Shown here: positions 1 through 9,720 of the stretch, one piece after another
Position numbering within the stretch: position 1 is the first letter of the stretch
How the letters are laid out: each line of letters opens with the position of its first letter
Source of the DNA: Oceanobacter sp. 1_MG-2023
GTDB lineage: Bacteria > Pseudomonadota > Gammaproteobacteria > Pseudomonadales > Oceanobacteraceae
NCBI RefSeq assembly: GCF_030689025.1
Contig: NZ_JAUYWA010000015.1
Location: 20,736-84,735 of the forward strand
Direction of reading: 5' to 3'
DNA length: 64,000 bases
Position numbers and translations under genes: made by a program
Notes under the pieces: model-generated
What the model was told of the DNA's origin: nothing
The model's database searches: none
What the model saw: the letters and a program-made list of their open reading frames with translations, nothing else

Positions 1-827
1 TGATACAAATGTGCCGCTTTGCGATGGTTGGCCGCCGCAATGGCCGCAATACCGCCCTGTTCTTTCAGCCATTCAAACACCAGCCCGGCCAAATACCAGC
101 TATACGTTGGTGGTGTGTTGTACATCGAGCCGTTATCGGCACACACGGTGTAGTTGAACATCGTTGGTGTGGTTGCCCGGGCCTTGCCCAGCAAGTCATC
201 ACGAATAATGACCACACACAGGCCCGCCGGGCCGATGTTTTTCTGGGCACCGGCGTAGATCATGCCAAAACGGCTGACATCCAGCGTATCAGACAAAATC
301 GCCGATGACAGATCCGCCACCAGAGGAACGTCGCCAGTGTCAGGAATATAATCAAACGCCACACCACCAATCGTCTCATTCGGACAGTAATGGACATAGT
401 CGGCGTCGGCGTTGAAGGCCAATTCTGATGGTGCCGGCGCCGAGGTAAACTTATTGTCTTCGGTCGAGGCAATCACCCGGACATCCGCAAAACGCTTGCC
501 TTCTGCCAGCGCTTTTTTTGACCATTGGCCGGTCACGATCTGATCGACCTTGCCGCTGCCGTTGGCCAGATTTAATGGCACCATCGCAAACTGGCTACTG
601 GCGCCACCTTGCATAAACAACACTTTATAGTTGTCGGGAATGGCCATCAGGTCACGCAGGTCTTGTTCGGCTTTTTTGGCCACGGCAACAAAATCAGCGC
701 TGCGGTGGCTCATTTCCATGATCGACAAGCCCTTGCCATGCCAGTCTGCCAGTTCCAGACCCGCCCGCTCCAGTACCGCACTCGGCAATGCCGCCGGGCC
801 AGCACAAAAATTAAACACTCGGTTCAT
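1..827 (-). CDS. serC: Phosphoserine aminotransferase SerC (C-terminal part outside window)
   Basis: A PLP-dependent aminotransferase that converts 3-phosphohydroxypyruvate and glutamate to phosphoserine in serine synthesis, and also acts in the PLP pathway. The N-terminus MNRVFNFCAGPAALP and the motif EMSHRS are typical of SerC. The segment AGAQKNIGPAG, encoded near bases 225-255, holds the lysine that binds PLP. About 275 of the usual 360 residues are present, because the gene runs off the left edge and has no stop here. It lies 58 bases downstream of gyrA on the same strand, the order known from Pseudomonas, so the two may be co-transcribed. A short GC hairpin (851-864) lies in the gap. 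Identity is close to certain. Confidence 0.95.
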   Translation of the reverse strand, partial: MNRVFNFCAGPAALPSAVLERAGLELADWHGKGLSIMEMSHRSADFVAVAKKAEQDLRDLMAIPDNYKVLFMQGGASSQFAMVPLNLANGSGKVDQIVTGQWSKKALAEGKRFADVRVIASTEDNKFTSAPAPSELAFNADADYVHYCPNETIGGVAFDYIPDTGDVPLVADLSSAILSDTLDVSRFGMIYAGAQKNIGPAGLCVVIIRDDLLGKARATTPTMFNYTVCADNGSMYNTPPTYSWYLAGLVFEWLKEQGGIAAIAAANHRKAAHLY

Positions 828-885
828 CAGATTGATTGCTCTGTATTGCAGGCGCCGGAGCGCCCCGTCCAGACAACGCAGCTTG

Positions 886-3579
886 TTATTCTGCGTCGTC
901 ACCGTTGTCGTCGGTATTGCTGTCAGAATTGTCTTCAACACCGGCTTCTTGATCGCTTTGATCACTATGATCGGCCGTATCGCCGGCGTCATCAGCGTTC
1001 GCCAATACCGCCAACAGGGCTTCATCATCTTCCGGATCACAGATCCGTTCCAGCCCGACCAGCTTTTCTTTCTCACTGACACGAATCAGGGTCACACCCT
1101 GGGTGTTACGACCCAACAGTGATACTTCGTTGACATGGGTACGCACCAGCGTGCCCTGATCGCTGATCAGCATCACTTCATCACCGTCGAACACTTGCAC
1201 GGCTCCCACCATACGGCCGTTACGATCGTTGGTGACCATGGCAATCACACCTTGTGTGCCGCGCCCCTTGGTCGGGAACTCCGTCACTTCCGTGCGTTTG
1301 CCAAAACCACGCTCTGAAGCGGTGAGAATCGCACCGTTTTCTTCCGGAATGATCAGTGCAATAACGCTCTGCTCCTGACCCAGTGTGATGCCTCGCACCC
1401 CACGGGCTGTACGTCCCATCGGCCGTACTCCGCCTTTGCCTTCGCTGTCCTGGCCTTCATAAAAACGCACCGCTTTACCGGCATCAGACAGCAGCATGAT
1501 ATCGCGCGAGCCATCGGTAATGGCCACACCAACCAGATGATCACCGTCATCCAGCTCACAGGCGATCAAACCGCTGGAGCGTGGACGGGAAAACTGGTCG
1601 AGCGAGGTTTTCTTCACCGTGCCGCGAGCGGTGGCCATAAAGACAAAGTTGTCTTCACGGTACTCGACCACGGGCAGAATGGCGGTAATACGTTCGCCTT
1701 CATCCAGTGCCAGTACATTGACAATCGGACGGCCTTTGGCATTACGGCTGGCTTGCGGAATATTGTACACCGTCAGCCAGTACACCTTGCCCGCATCGGT
1801 AAAGCACAACACGGTATCGTGACTGTTCACCACTAACAGGTGTTCGATGAAGTCCTCATCTTTTACTGACGTGGCAGAACGCCCTTTACCACCGCGCTTT
1901 TGGGCCTGATAGGCATCAATTGGCTGGGTCTTGGCGTAACCGCTGTGGGACAGCGTCAGCACCAGATCCTCTTCCGGAATCAGGTCAGCCATGCTCAGGT
2001 CGCGCTTCACCGCCATGATTTCGGTCTTGCGCTCATCGCCATACTCTGCCCGAATGGCTTCCAGCTCTTCCCGGATCACTGTCATCAAGCGATCGGCACT
2101 ACCAAGAATCTCCAGATATTCGGCGATTTCTTCCAGTTTTTGCTGGTACTCTTCGATCAGTTTTTCATGTTCCAGGCCGGTCAGTTTTTGCAGTCGCAGA
2201 TCCAGAATGGCTTGTGCCTGGGCCGGCGACAAATGGTATTTGCCATCCCGGAAGCCAAATTCTTCCGGCAGGTCATCCGGGCGACAGGCGTCTTCACCGG
2301 CTCGCTCCAGCATGTCCAGGACATCGCCCGGATGCCAGGCGGTAACGATCAGCTTTTCCTTCGCTTCGGCAGCGTTGGTGGATTCCTTGATCAACTGGAT
2401 CACCGGATCAATATTCGCCAGTGCCAGTGCCAGACCTTCCAGCAAGTGGCCGCGCTCCCGGGCCTTGCGCAGATCAAAAATGGTGCGACGGGTAACGACT
2501 TCACGACGGTGCTTGACGAAAGCTTCCAGCAGCTGCTTCAGGTTCAGCGTGCGGGGCTGGCCTTCGACCAGTGCCACAACGTTGATGCCGAACACGCCTT
2601 GTAACTGGGTCTGGGCGAACAGATTATTGAGCACGACTTCGGGCATTTCACCACGACGCAGCTCTATCACAATCCGCATACCGTCCTTGTCGGACTCATC
2701 ACGCAGTTCGGTAATGCCTTCCAGTTTTTTTTCCTTGACCAGCTCGGCAATTTTTTCAATCAAGCGGGCCTTGTTCACCTGATAAGGAATCTCGGTGAAC
2801 ACAATACTGACCTTGCTGTTCTTTTCGTCGGTTTCAAAATGGTGGCGAGCACGCAGATAAATGCGACCTCGACCGGTGCGATAGGCTTCAATAATGCCAT
2901 CACGACCATTAATAAAGGCGCCCGTCGGGAAATCCGGCCCCGGGATGTATTCCATCAGGGCGTCGATATCAAGATCCGGGTTGTCGATCAGCGCCAGACA
3001 ACCGGTCAATACTTCGGTCAGGTTATGCGGCGGAATATTGGTTGCCATACCCACGGCGATACCGGAGGAACCATTCACCAGCAAATTGGGCACACGGGTC
3101 GGCAATACTGCCGGAATCTGCTCGGTACCGTCGTAGTTGGGCACCCAGTCGACGGTTTCCTTTTCGATATCACCCAGCATGTCGTGGCTGATTTTATCCA
3201 TGCGGATTTCGGTATAACGCATGGCTGCGGCCGAGTCGCCGTCGACCGAGCCAAAGTTACCTTGGCCATCCACCAGCGTGTAACGCATGGAAAAATCCTG
3301 CGCCATACGCACAATAGTGTCGTAAACAGCAGAGTCACCGTGCGGGTGATATTTACCAATGACATCACCAACCACCCGAGCGGATTTTTTGTATGGCTTG
3401 TTCCAGTCGTTGTTCAGTACGTTCATCGCATGCAAAACACGACGATGCACCGGTTTGAGACCATCCCGAACATCGGGCAATGCTCGCCCGACAATTACGC
3501 TCATGGCGTAATCAAGGTACGATTGTTGCAATTCATCTTCGATGTTAATCGGGAGAACTTCTTTGGCTAACTCACCCAT
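886..3579 (-). CDS. gyrA: DNA gyrase subunit A
   Basis: The breakage-reunion subunit of the type II topoisomerase that introduces negative supercoils. It works as A2B2 with GyrB, which is not in this window. The 897-residue length is normal. Numbering matches E. coli: the quinolone region has Ser83 and Asp87 in [10 protein letters not shown], and the catalytic tyrosine is Tyr122 in [10 protein letters not shown]. The GyrA box QKRGGKG lies near residue 565 and begins the DNA-wrapping C-terminal beta-pinwheel. The protein ends in a very acidic tail ([16 protein letters not shown]). Both common quinolone-resistance positions carry the sensitive residues. The start [17 protein letters not shown] matches the family. 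It diverges from the mtaD operon, with a 470-base gap that holds promoters for both. Confidence 0.98.
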   Translation of the reverse strand: MGELAKEVLPINIEDELQQSYLDYAMSVIVGRALPDVRDGLKPVHRRVLHAMNVLNNDWNKPYKKSARVVGDVIGKYHPHGDSAVYDTIVRMAQDFSMRYTLVDGQGNFGSVDGDSAAAMRYTEIRMDKISHDMLGDIEKETVDWVPNYDGTEQIPAVLPTRVPNLLVNGSSGIAVGMATNIPPHNLTEVLTGCLALIDNPDLDIDALMEYIPGPDFPTGAFINGRDGIIEAYRTGRGRIYLRARHHFETDEKNSKVSIVFTEIPYQVNKARLIEKIAELVKEKKLEGITELRDESDKDGMRIVIELRRGEMPEVVLNNLFAQTQLQGVFGINVVALVEGQPRTLNLKQLLEAFVKHRREVVTRRTIFDLRKARERGHLLEGLALALANIDPVIQLIKESTNAAEAKEKLIVTAWHPGDVLDMLERAGEDACRPDDLPEEFGFRDGKYHLSPAQAQAILDLRLQKLTGLEHEKLIEEYQQKLEEIAEYLEILGSADRLMTVIREELEAIRAEYGDERKTEIMAVKRDLSMADLIPEEDLVLTLSHSGYAKTQPIDAYQAQKRGGKGRSATSVKDEDFIEHLLVVNSHDTVLCFTDAGKVYWLTVYNIPQASRNAKGRPIVNVLALDEGERITAILPVVEYREDNFVFMATARGTVKKTSLDQFSRPRSSGLIACELDDGDHLVGVAITDGSRDIMLLSDAGKAVRFYEGQDSEGKGGVRPMGRTARGVRGITLGQEQSVIALIIPEENGAILTASERGFGKRTEVTEFPTKGRGTQGVIAMVTNDRNGRMVGAVQVFDGDEVMLISDQGTLVRTHVNEVSLLGRNTQGVTLIRVSEKEKLVGLERICDPEDDEALLAVLANADDAGDTADHSDQSDQEAGVEDNSDSNTDDNGDDAE

Positions 3580-3773
3580 AGACTATTAAGATCCGTGCTG
3601 TATCGCTTGGCCACATACCGTGGCGATGGCATTCACTTGACTGTATTGATTAACAGAACAACCGCCGGAGCAGGCAGCAATCACAACCGCTACCCATTCG
3701 TACCGCTGCCCTGGCTGCAGACAACAGACTGGTTCAGAACCAGCGTTATTTTGCAGCGCAAAACAAAGCGCGC

Positions 3774-3782
3774 ATCATACCA
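3774..3782 (-). promoter_or_regulatory. gyrA: Putative extended -10 promoter for gyrA
   Basis: Read on the minus strand, TGG precedes TATGAT, which makes an extended -10 element. The -35 position 17 bases upstream is poor (TTAGGT), as is common for extended -10 promoters. The predicted start of transcription is near 3767, giving a leader of about 190 bases. This is pattern reading only. Confidence 0.45.
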
Positions 3783-3961
3783 TAAAAGCCCCGATAACCT
3801 AATACACTCCCTGCCAGAAGCGTCTCAGAACAACCACAAGCCCAGCATTAACAAAATACCCGGCAACGAACATCTTTTCGGGCAAAAGCGCTCCATTGCC
3901 CTTGACGGCCGCCCAAACCGCACTTTTGGATTCCAATCTTGCAGACTCTGCAAGTCTGCGG

Positions 3962-3990
3962 TCGCGAACACTCCGGGCGGTGGATATAAT
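3962..3990 (+). promoter_or_regulatory. mtaD: Putative sigma70 promoter for mtaD operon
   Basis: A perfect TATAAT at 3985-3990 lies 60 bases before the mtaD start. The hexamer 17 bases upstream (TCGCGA, 3962-3967) matches only half of the -35 consensus, so the promoter may need an activator. The inverted repeats just upstream (3939-3959) would suit one. Transcription would start near 3997. Confidence 0.5.
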
Positions 3991-4049
3991 CGTCTTCGTG
4001 CCCGCCACCGTTGACGGCGATCTACTCTCTTTTTACATGAGGATTATTC

Positions 4050-5354
4050 ATGACTGCAGACCTCCGTCTCAACGCTCGCTGGCTGGTGCCAATGGATGGT
4101 AATCAACCGATCATCGAACACGCTTCGGTTTTTGTAACAAACGGCCGTATTGAAGCCATTGAGTCGTCAGAATCTGAGCGTGACGCCCGGCAAACCATCG
4201 AATTGCCCCACCATGCACTGCTGCCCGGCTATATCAATGCCCATGGTCATGCCGCGATGTCGCTGTTCCGGGGAATGGCGGATGATTTACCCTTGATGAC
4301 CTGGCTGCAGCAGCATATCTGGCCTGCCGAGACCCAATGGGTGAATAGTGACTTTGTCCGTCAGGGTACCGAACTGGCGATGGCGGAAATGATTCGTTCC
4401 GGCACCACCACCTTTGCCGATATGTACTTTTATCCGCAGGATGCCATTGCGGCCTCGCTGACCGTCGGCATGCGCCACGTTAACCTGATGCCGGTTCTGG
4501 ATTTTCCTACCAACTACGCCAGCAACGCCGATGACTATCTACAGAAAGCCCTGGCAGTCCATACCCAGTGCCAACAGCACGACCTGCTGACATTGGGACT
4601 CGGACCTCATGCCCCCTACACCGTCTCCGATGCTCCTTTGCGCCAGGTACGCGCCATGGCTGATGAGCTGCAGCTACCGGTACAGATCCATTTGCATGAA
4701 ACCGCCTTTGAGGTGCAAGACAGCCTGGAAAAATACGGCAAGCGCCCTATCGAACGTCTGTTCGATCTGGGCTTTCTGGCCCCTGGCGTCAGCTGTGTCC
4801 ATATGACCCAGATCAACGACCAGGACCTCGAGCTTATGCGCCAGAGCGGTGCCAGCGTCGTCCACTGTCCGGAATCCAATCTGAAACTTGCCAGCGGCTT
4901 TTGCCCCACGGCTCGGCTGTTGCAGGCCGGTATTCCGCTCGGACTGGGCACCGATGGTGCCGCCAGCAACAACGACCTGAACCTGCAGGCCGAAATGAAA
5001 ACCGCTGCCATGCTGGCCAAGGCCGTCGCCGCCGATGCCGCCGCCGTACCGGCCTTGCAAGCCTTGCATATGGCCACGCTGGGCAGTGCCCAGGCACTGG
5101 GCATCGACCAGCACACCGGTTCGATTGAAGTTGGCAAATGGGCTGATTTACAAGCAGTTGACCTGTCGCAGCTATCACAGCAACCACTGTATGATCCAAT
5201 ATCCCAGCTGGTTTACACCGACAGCAGTCGTTATACCAGCCATGTCTGGGTGGCTGGCCAGGCGCTGTTGCATAACGCCGAGTTTACCCATATAGATATC
5301 GACCAGCTGACCGCCACTGCGCGCCAGTGGTCACAACGTATTCGTCCGAATTAA
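4050..5354 (+). CDS. mtaD: TRZ/ATZ family amidohydrolase, methylthioadenosine/S-adenosylhomocysteine deaminase type
   Basis: A zinc-dependent deaminase of the amidohydrolase superfamily. It probably converts 5-methylthioadenosine or S-adenosylhomocysteine to the inosine forms. The metal site is visible: His65 and His67 in NAHGHAAMS, the later histidine segments GPHAPYT and QIHLHETAF, and an aspartate in LGTDGAASNND. The length, 434 residues, is usual. The start is the ATG after GAGG about 8 bases upstream. It heads an operon with ubiG, mupP and yciK, the same order as in Pseudomonas. There, mtnA (methylthioribose-1-phosphate isomerase) normally sits between gyrA and this gene, but it is absent here. 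The exact substrate is inferred from family and neighbourhood. Confidence 0.85.
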   Translation: MTADLRLNARWLVPMDGNQPIIEHASVFVTNGRIEAIESSESERDARQTIELPHHALLPGYINAHGHAAMSLFRGMADDLPLMTWLQQHIWPAETQWVNSDFVRQGTELAMAEMIRSGTTTFADMYFYPQDAIAASLTVGMRHVNLMPVLDFPTNYASNADDYLQKALAVHTQCQQHDLLTLGLGPHAPYTVSDAPLRQVRAMADELQLPVQIHLHETAFEVQDSLEKYGKRPIERLFDLGFLAPGVSCVHMTQINDQDLELMRQSGASVVHCPESNLKLASGFCPTARLLQAGIPLGLGTDGAASNNDLNLQAEMKTAAMLAKAVAADAAAVPALQALHMATLGSAQALGIDQHTGSIEVGKWADLQAVDLSQLSQQPLYDPISQLVYTDSSRYTSHVWVAGQALLHNAEFTHIDIDQLTATARQWSQRIRPN

Positions 5355-5387
5355 CCCAAGACCTCGACGGGACAACAGGAAACAATG

Positions 5388-6116
5388 ATGACCGAACACA
5401 GTACAGCAAACGTCGACCACGCCGAAGTCGCCAAATTTGAAGCCCTGGCCAGCCGCTGGTGGGACCCGGAAAGCGAATTCAAACCCCTGCACGATATCAA
5501 CCCATTACGCTGCAACTACATCGACCAGGCCGCCGAACTGGCTGGCAAACAGGTTCTCGACGTTGGCTGTGGTGGTGGTTTGCTCAGCGAAGCCATGGCC
5601 CAGCGCGGTGCCACGGTTACCGGTATCGATATGGGTGAAGCGCCGCTGAATATCGCCCGCTTGCACGCCCTCGAATCCAGCGTCAAAATTGATTACCAGC
5701 ATATTGCCGTTGAAGCACTGGCCGAACAGCAACCGGCCAGTTTCGACGTCGTCACCTGCCTCGAAATGCTTGAGCACGTACCCGACCCGGCTTCTATCAT
5801 CCGTGCGTGTGCCACCCTGGTAAAACCCGGCGGCCATGTGTTTTTCTCTACCTTGAATCGCAACCCCAAAGCTTATGGCATGGCGATTATCGGAGCGGAA
5901 TACCTGTTAAAAATGCTACCGGCCGGTACCCACGATTACACCAAATTCATCAAGCCCAGTGAGCTGACACGCTGGTGCCGCCAGGCTGATTTGCAAGCGA
6001 CCCATATTACCGGCATGACCTATAACCCGTTGTTCAAAAGCTACAAACTGAACGACCAGGATGTCAGCGTCAATTACCTGATGACCACCATCCGGCCAGC
6101 ACAGGACGACGTATGA
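5388..6116 (+). CDS. ubiG: Ubiquinone biosynthesis O-methyltransferase UbiG
   Basis: A SAM-dependent methyltransferase that carries out both O-methylations in ubiquinone synthesis. The N-terminal segment ([19 protein letters not shown]) is diagnostic of UbiG, followed by the SAM-binding loop [16 protein letters not shown] near residues 51-66. The 242-residue length is normal. Two ATG codons lie side by side (5385 and 5388). The AGGA ribosome site at 5377-5380 is better spaced for the second, which I chose. The stop overlaps the next start (ATGA), a sign of translational coupling. Confidence in the function is very high. Confidence 0.95.
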   Translation: MTEHSTANVDHAEVAKFEALASRWWDPESEFKPLHDINPLRCNYIDQAAELAGKQVLDVGCGGGLLSEAMAQRGATVTGIDMGEAPLNIARLHALESSVKIDYQHIAVEALAEQQPASFDVVTCLEMLEHVPDPASIIRACATLVKPGGHVFFSTLNRNPKAYGMAIIGAEYLLKMLPAGTHDYTKFIKPSELTRWCRQADLQATHITGMTYNPLFKSYKLNDQDVSVNYLMTTIRPAQDDV

Positions 6117-6772
6117 GCCAGCCGCATCCACACGCCATCCTGTTCGACCTGGATGGCACCCTGCTCGACAGTGCCCCCGACTTTTTTGGTGTTGTCAATT
6201 CGCTGCGACAAGAACAGGGCAAGCCCCCACTGGACCATAAAACCATTCGCCAGCAAGTCAGTAATGGCGGTGCGGCACTGACCGAAATCACCTGGGAAAT
6301 AAGCCGGGATCACCCGGAATTCAGTGACTACCGCGAGCAGTTGCTCAACCGTTATGGCGACTACCTTGCCACGGCCAGCGCCTTGTTTCCCGGCTTCCGG
6401 GCCGTACTCGATGAATTGCAACTGCTAGGGGTGCAATGGGGCATTGTCACCAACAAACCACGCCGTTTTGCTGTTCCCTTGCTGGAAAAGCTGGCCATTA
6501 GCGCACCGGTACTGGTCTGTGCCGACGATGTTCGTATCGCCAAACCAGACCCGGAAAGCCTGCTGCTGGCCGCAGCCCAGCTGGAACTGCAACCGGAGGC
6601 CTGCTGGTATGTGGGCGACCATCTGCGCGATATTCAAGCCGGCAAGGCTGCCGGTATGCGCACCATTGCCGCCCTGTTTGGTTATATAGAAGACCACGAT
6701 GACCCGCAGCGCTGGCAAGCCGATAACAGTATTCATACCGCGGATGAACTGATCACCTTGCTCGGCCGCTAG
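6113..6772 (+). CDS. mupP: HAD-family phosphatase, MupP-like (N-acetylmuramic acid 6-phosphate phosphatase)
   Basis: A haloacid-dehalogenase phosphatase of 219 residues. The four HAD motifs are visible: [10 protein letters not shown] (nucleophile and acid aspartates), [12 protein letters not shown] and [10 protein letters not shown]. Sequence alone would also fit phosphoglycolate phosphatase (Gph). The position between ubiG and yciK is where Pseudomonas carries MupP, which dephosphorylates MurNAc-6-phosphate in the AmgK-MurU cell-wall recycling bypass, so I prefer that role. The start overlaps the ubiG stop by four bases. A cap domain of about 70 residues lies between motifs I and II. The substrate is inferred from context. 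Confidence 0.75.
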   Translation: MSQPHPHAILFDLDGTLLDSAPDFFGVVNSLRQEQGKPPLDHKTIRQQVSNGGAALTEITWEISRDHPEFSDYREQLLNRYGDYLATASALFPGFRAVLDELQLLGVQWGIVTNKPRRFAVPLLEKLAISAPVLVCADDVRIAKPDPESLLLAAAQLELQPEACWYVGDHLRDIQAGKAAGMRTIAALFGYIEDHDDPQRWQADNSIHTADELITLLGR

Positions 6773-6863
6773 CCGCCACCCTGTTGATCAGCACCACCAG
6801 GGCGGCGTATCGGTTGATCCAGGCCATCCCCCTGACCCGAACCACCAGACCAAGGATTTTCGC

Positions 6864-7619
6864 ATGACCGCAACACAAGCCCTGCAAGGGCGTACTATTC
6901 TGATCACCGGCGCTGGCTACGGAATTGGCCGCGAAGCAGCCCTGACTTATGCCCGGGCCGGAGCCACCGTTTTATTGTTGGGACGTACCCAGGAAGCCCT
7001 GAACGATACCTACGACCTGATTGAAGCCGAGCAATTGCCACAAGCCGCCGTTATGCCGTTTGATCTGGAAACCAGCGACGAAGAACCTTACCGTCAGTTG
7101 GCCGAGATGATCGAAACCCACTTTGGGCATCTGGATGGCTTGCTGTTGAATGCCGGTGTGCTCGGCCAACGTACCCCCATCGACAACTACCACGCCGACA
7201 CCTGGATGAAGGTGATGCAAATTAACCTCAACAGCCAGTTTTTACTAACCAAGCAGCTGCTGCCATTGCTGCACAAGGCACCCGCCGATGCCGCCATTCT
7301 GTTTACCAGCAGTAGCGTTGGCCGTGTTGGTCGCGCTTATTGGGGAGCCTATTCGGTATCCAAATGTGCTACCGAAGGGCTGATGCAGGTACTCGCACAA
7401 GAGCTGGAAAACACCAGCAATATCCGCGTCAATGCCATCAACCCGGGAGCGACCCGCACCACCATGCGGGCAGCCGCTTATCCGGTTGAAAACCCCGCCG
7501 ATGTAACTCCTCCCAGTGATATTATGCCGTTGTACCTGCATTTGATGAGCCCGGCATCGACCGGTATTCATGGCCAGAGCCTGGACGCTCAGGGCGAACA
7601 CGCATTTCGCCCGGAATAG
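6864..7619 (+). CDS. yciK: YciK-family short-chain dehydrogenase/reductase
   Basis: An NAD(P)-dependent oxidoreductase of the short-chain family, 251 residues. The Rossmann motif TGAGYGIG lies near residues 16-23, LLNAGV is the structural NAG motif, and the catalytic Tyr and Lys are in YSVSKCA with an upstream Ser in FTSSSVG. Length and neighbours match the YciK family found beside ubiG/mupP in Pseudomonas. The physiological substrate is unknown for the whole family. It is the last gene of the mtaD operon, 91 bases after mupP, and a terminator-like hairpin follows. Confidence 0.85.
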   Translation: MTATQALQGRTILITGAGYGIGREAALTYARAGATVLLLGRTQEALNDTYDLIEAEQLPQAAVMPFDLETSDEEPYRQLAEMIETHFGHLDGLLLNAGVLGQRTPIDNYHADTWMKVMQINLNSQFLLTKQLLPLLHKAPADAAILFTSSSVGRVGRAYWGAYSVSKCATEGLMQVLAQELENTSNIRVNAINPGATRTTMRAAAYPVENPADVTPPSDIMPLYLHLMSPASTGIHGQSLDAQGEHAFRPE

Positions 7620-7647
7620 ACCACTAGCGGACTCAGGCTGAATGAGA

Positions 7648-7677
7648 TGTCTGGCCGGGGTGTTCTCCGGTCAGACA
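7648..7677 (+). terminator. Putative terminator hairpin after yciK
   Basis: An inverted repeat TGTCTGGCCGG...CCGGTCAGACA with one G-T pair forms a strong stem about 30 bases after the yciK stop. Only a weak CTCTTG tract follows. It fits the end of the operon. The remaining gap to 7929 (the whole gap is 310 bases) is AT-rich and holds only a promoter for the next gene. Confidence 0.55.
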
Positions 7678-7892
7678 CTCTTGCTCCGATTCCCTCGCCA
7701 TTCTCTCCGCTCTCTATATCCACGCCACGTCAACAACTGACAATAAATTGACTTGCTGCGTCAAAAATATGTTCTTTTTAATGACACCAACCAAGAGTAT
7801 TTTTCAGCAAAGCCGATGCTATAAAGACAAGTTATTGAGTTATATAGTATTTTATCAACACCAGAGTTCAGGCATTAACTTTGCTTATGAAC

Positions 7893-7898
7893 TATAAT
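7893..7898 (+). promoter_or_regulatory. Putative -10 box for the GGDEF gene
   Basis: A perfect TATAAT lies 32 bases upstream of the GTG start of the diguanylate cyclase gene. No good -35 hexamer is found at 16-18 bases, so the assignment is tentative. Confidence 0.35.
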
Positions 7899-7929
7899 CT
7901 GGTCATAAAACAACAAGAGGCAAGATGGG

Positions 7930-8853
7930 GTGAACCGATCACAACGCAGTAACCCGCCTGGGCCGAACGACGCCACCGTTATTGATGACCCCATTCGACC
8001 CGAAACCCTGCTTCATCTCGCCCTGCAACTCCAGAGCACGCTGGAACTGCGACTGCTGATTGAACTCTTCTTCCAGAATATCCAGAACACTATCCCTATT
8101 GATGGCATCAGCTATCGCTCGTATGACCTGCCTATGGCGGTCTGCCTCGGGCGGGTTGGCCCACACCGGGTCAATCACTCCCTGAATCTTCATGATGATG
8201 ACCTGGGCGAACTGATTTTTTTTCGCGCCACCCCCCTGTATGACCACGAACAATCCTGCTTGCACGTACTGCTTGGGGTTTTACGCCATCCTCTGCGTAA
8301 TGCCTTGCTGTATCAGAAAGTACGGGATGCCTCGTTTCGTGACCCCTTGACCGGAGCTGGTAACCGGATTGCCATGGAACAGACGCTGGAGCGGGAAATT
8401 GAACTGAGCCATCGCCATAACCAGCAACTGTCGCTCTTGATGCTCGATATGGATAACTTCAAGGCGATTAACGACCAGTATGGCCACAACAGTGGCGATG
8501 AAGTACTACAAAGCGCGGTACAAGCCATTACCGACTGTATGCGCCAGACGGACCTGTGCTTTCGTTTTGGAGGGGAAGAGTTTCTGGTATTACTCAGCAA
8601 TGCCCATCAGAGCGATGCCATGATTGTTGCCAACCGGATTCGCGAGACCATCAGCCAACGGCGTATTTCATCATATGGGGTCAATATCGCTGCCACCGCC
8701 AGTATTGGCTGTGCCAGCCTGAGGGCATCTGACAGTCGCCGCAGTCTGATTCATCGTGCCGACCAGGCGCTGTACAGCGCCAAGCATCAAGGCCGCAACC
8801 GGGTGGTGGGTGAGCAGGCATTGCCAGAATCCTGCGCCACGCCACCGGATTAA
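7930..8853 (+). CDS. Diguanylate cyclase (GGDEF domain)
   Basis: Makes the second messenger cyclic di-GMP from two GTP. The C-terminal half (about residues 135-300) is a complete GGDEF domain. The active motif is GGEEF in FRFGGEEFLVLLS, and the inhibitory I-site RQTD lies exactly five residues before it, so catalysis and product inhibition both look intact. The N-terminal 130 residues have no membrane segment and look like a small GAF-type sensory domain; the ligand is unknown. The start is GTG, chosen because an ATG five bases earlier runs straight into a stop. The gene stands alone between the yciK terminator and convergent rluB. Confidence 0.9.
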   Translation: MNRSQRSNPPGPNDATVIDDPIRPETLLHLALQLQSTLELRLLIELFFQNIQNTIPIDGISYRSYDLPMAVCLGRVGPHRVNHSLNLHDDDLGELIFFRATPLYDHEQSCLHVLLGVLRHPLRNALLYQKVRDASFRDPLTGAGNRIAMEQTLEREIELSHRHNQQLSLLMLDMDNFKAINDQYGHNSGDEVLQSAVQAITDCMRQTDLCFRFGGEEFLVLLSNAHQSDAMIVANRIRETISQRRISSYGVNIAATASIGCASLRASDSRRSLIHRADQALYSAKHQGRNRVVGEQALPESCATPPD

Positions 8854-8865
8854 TACCAGAACGGA

Positions 8866-9720
8866 TCAGGCTTCGGGGTTACGCCGCTTGGGACGTGGGC
8901 CAACCTGCTGACGTATTTTTTGACGCTTTTGCTGGCGCTGGAATTGTTCTTTTTCTTTCCCGACCAACCGGCGCACGCGTTTACGCTCCAGGCTGACCGA
9001 GTCTGACAGGTCATTCAGCTCACGCTGGCCCAGCTCAACCCAGGTACCGACCGGAATATTGGATGGCAGAAAAATACAGCCATAGCGCACCCGTTTAAGA
9101 CGACTGACTTCAATTCCCTGGCTTTCCCACAAGCGCCGCACTTCGCGGTTACGACCTTCCATCACCACCACGTGATACCACTTGTTCTGGCCTTCGCCAT
9201 CGAAGTATTTCACATCGGCAAACTTGGCCATGCCGTCATCCAGCAAGACGCCTTCTTTCAGCCGGGTAATCATCGCCTCATCCACATCACCCCGAACCCG
9301 CACCGCGTACTCACGATCGACACCGGTCGATGGATGCATCAACCGGTTGGCCAGTTCACCATCGGTGGTGAATAGCAGCAAGCCGCTGGTATTGATATCC
9401 AGACGGCCAACATTGATCCAGCGTTCGCCTTTGGTTTTGGGCAAGTGATCAAAAACCGTCGGGCGCTTCTCCGGGTCGGTACGGCTGCACACTTCGCCCA
9501 CCGGCTTGTTATAAGCCAGCACGCGGCGATCCCGGCCAATATCATCCAGCTTGAGCGGGCGACCATCGAGGCGCACATCATCATACTTATCGGCGCGATC
9601 ACCCAACACGGCGGTTTTGCCATTCAGGCCCACACGACCTTCAGCAATCCAGCGTTCGGCTTCACGACGAGAGCTGGCAATGGCACTGACGGCCAGGATT
9701 TTTTGTATACGTTCTTTCAT
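8866..9720 (-). CDS. rluB: 23S rRNA pseudouridine(2605) synthase RluB
   Basis: Isomerises uridine 2605 of 23S rRNA. An S4 RNA-binding domain at residues 1-60 is followed by the RsuA/RluB catalytic domain with GRLDINTSGLLLFTTDG, whose aspartate is the nucleophile. The C-terminus is a basic tail rich in Arg, Lys and Gln, as is common in RluB. The length is 284 residues. The start codon overlaps the scpB stop by four bases, so it is the last gene of a scpA-scpB-rluB operon, an order widely conserved in gammaproteobacteria. Confidence 0.93.
   Translation of the reverse strand: MKERIQKILAVSAIASSRREAERWIAEGRVGLNGKTAVLGDRADKYDDVRLDGRPLKLDDIGRDRRVLAYNKPVGEVCSRTDPEKRPTVFDHLPKTKGERWINVGRLDINTSGLLLFTTDGELANRLMHPSTGVDREYAVRVRGDVDEAMITRLKEGVLLDDGMAKFADVKYFDGEGQNKWYHVVVMEGRNREVRRLWESQGIEVSRLKRVRYGCIFLPSNIPVGTWVELGQRELNDLSDSVSLERKRVRRLVGKEKEQFQRQQKRQKIRQQVGPRPKRRNPEA

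Larger units (their letters stand above)
3580..4049. other. Divergent intergenic region gyrA / mtaD
   Basis: This 470-base gap holds the promoters of both flanking genes. Its small open frames lack family similarity and good ribosome sites. At 3939-3959 there are two overlapping inverted repeats that exclude each other: CTTGCAG/CTGCAAG (3939-3955) and GCAGACT/AGTCTGC (3941-3959). They lie about 30-45 bases upstream of the mtaD -10 box, where a regulator could bind. No RNA gene was recognised. Confidence 0.5.

Noticed and set aside
3595..4014. 139-codon frame between gyrA and mtaD
   Set aside because: Covers both promoters, has no ribosome site and a composition unlike a protein.
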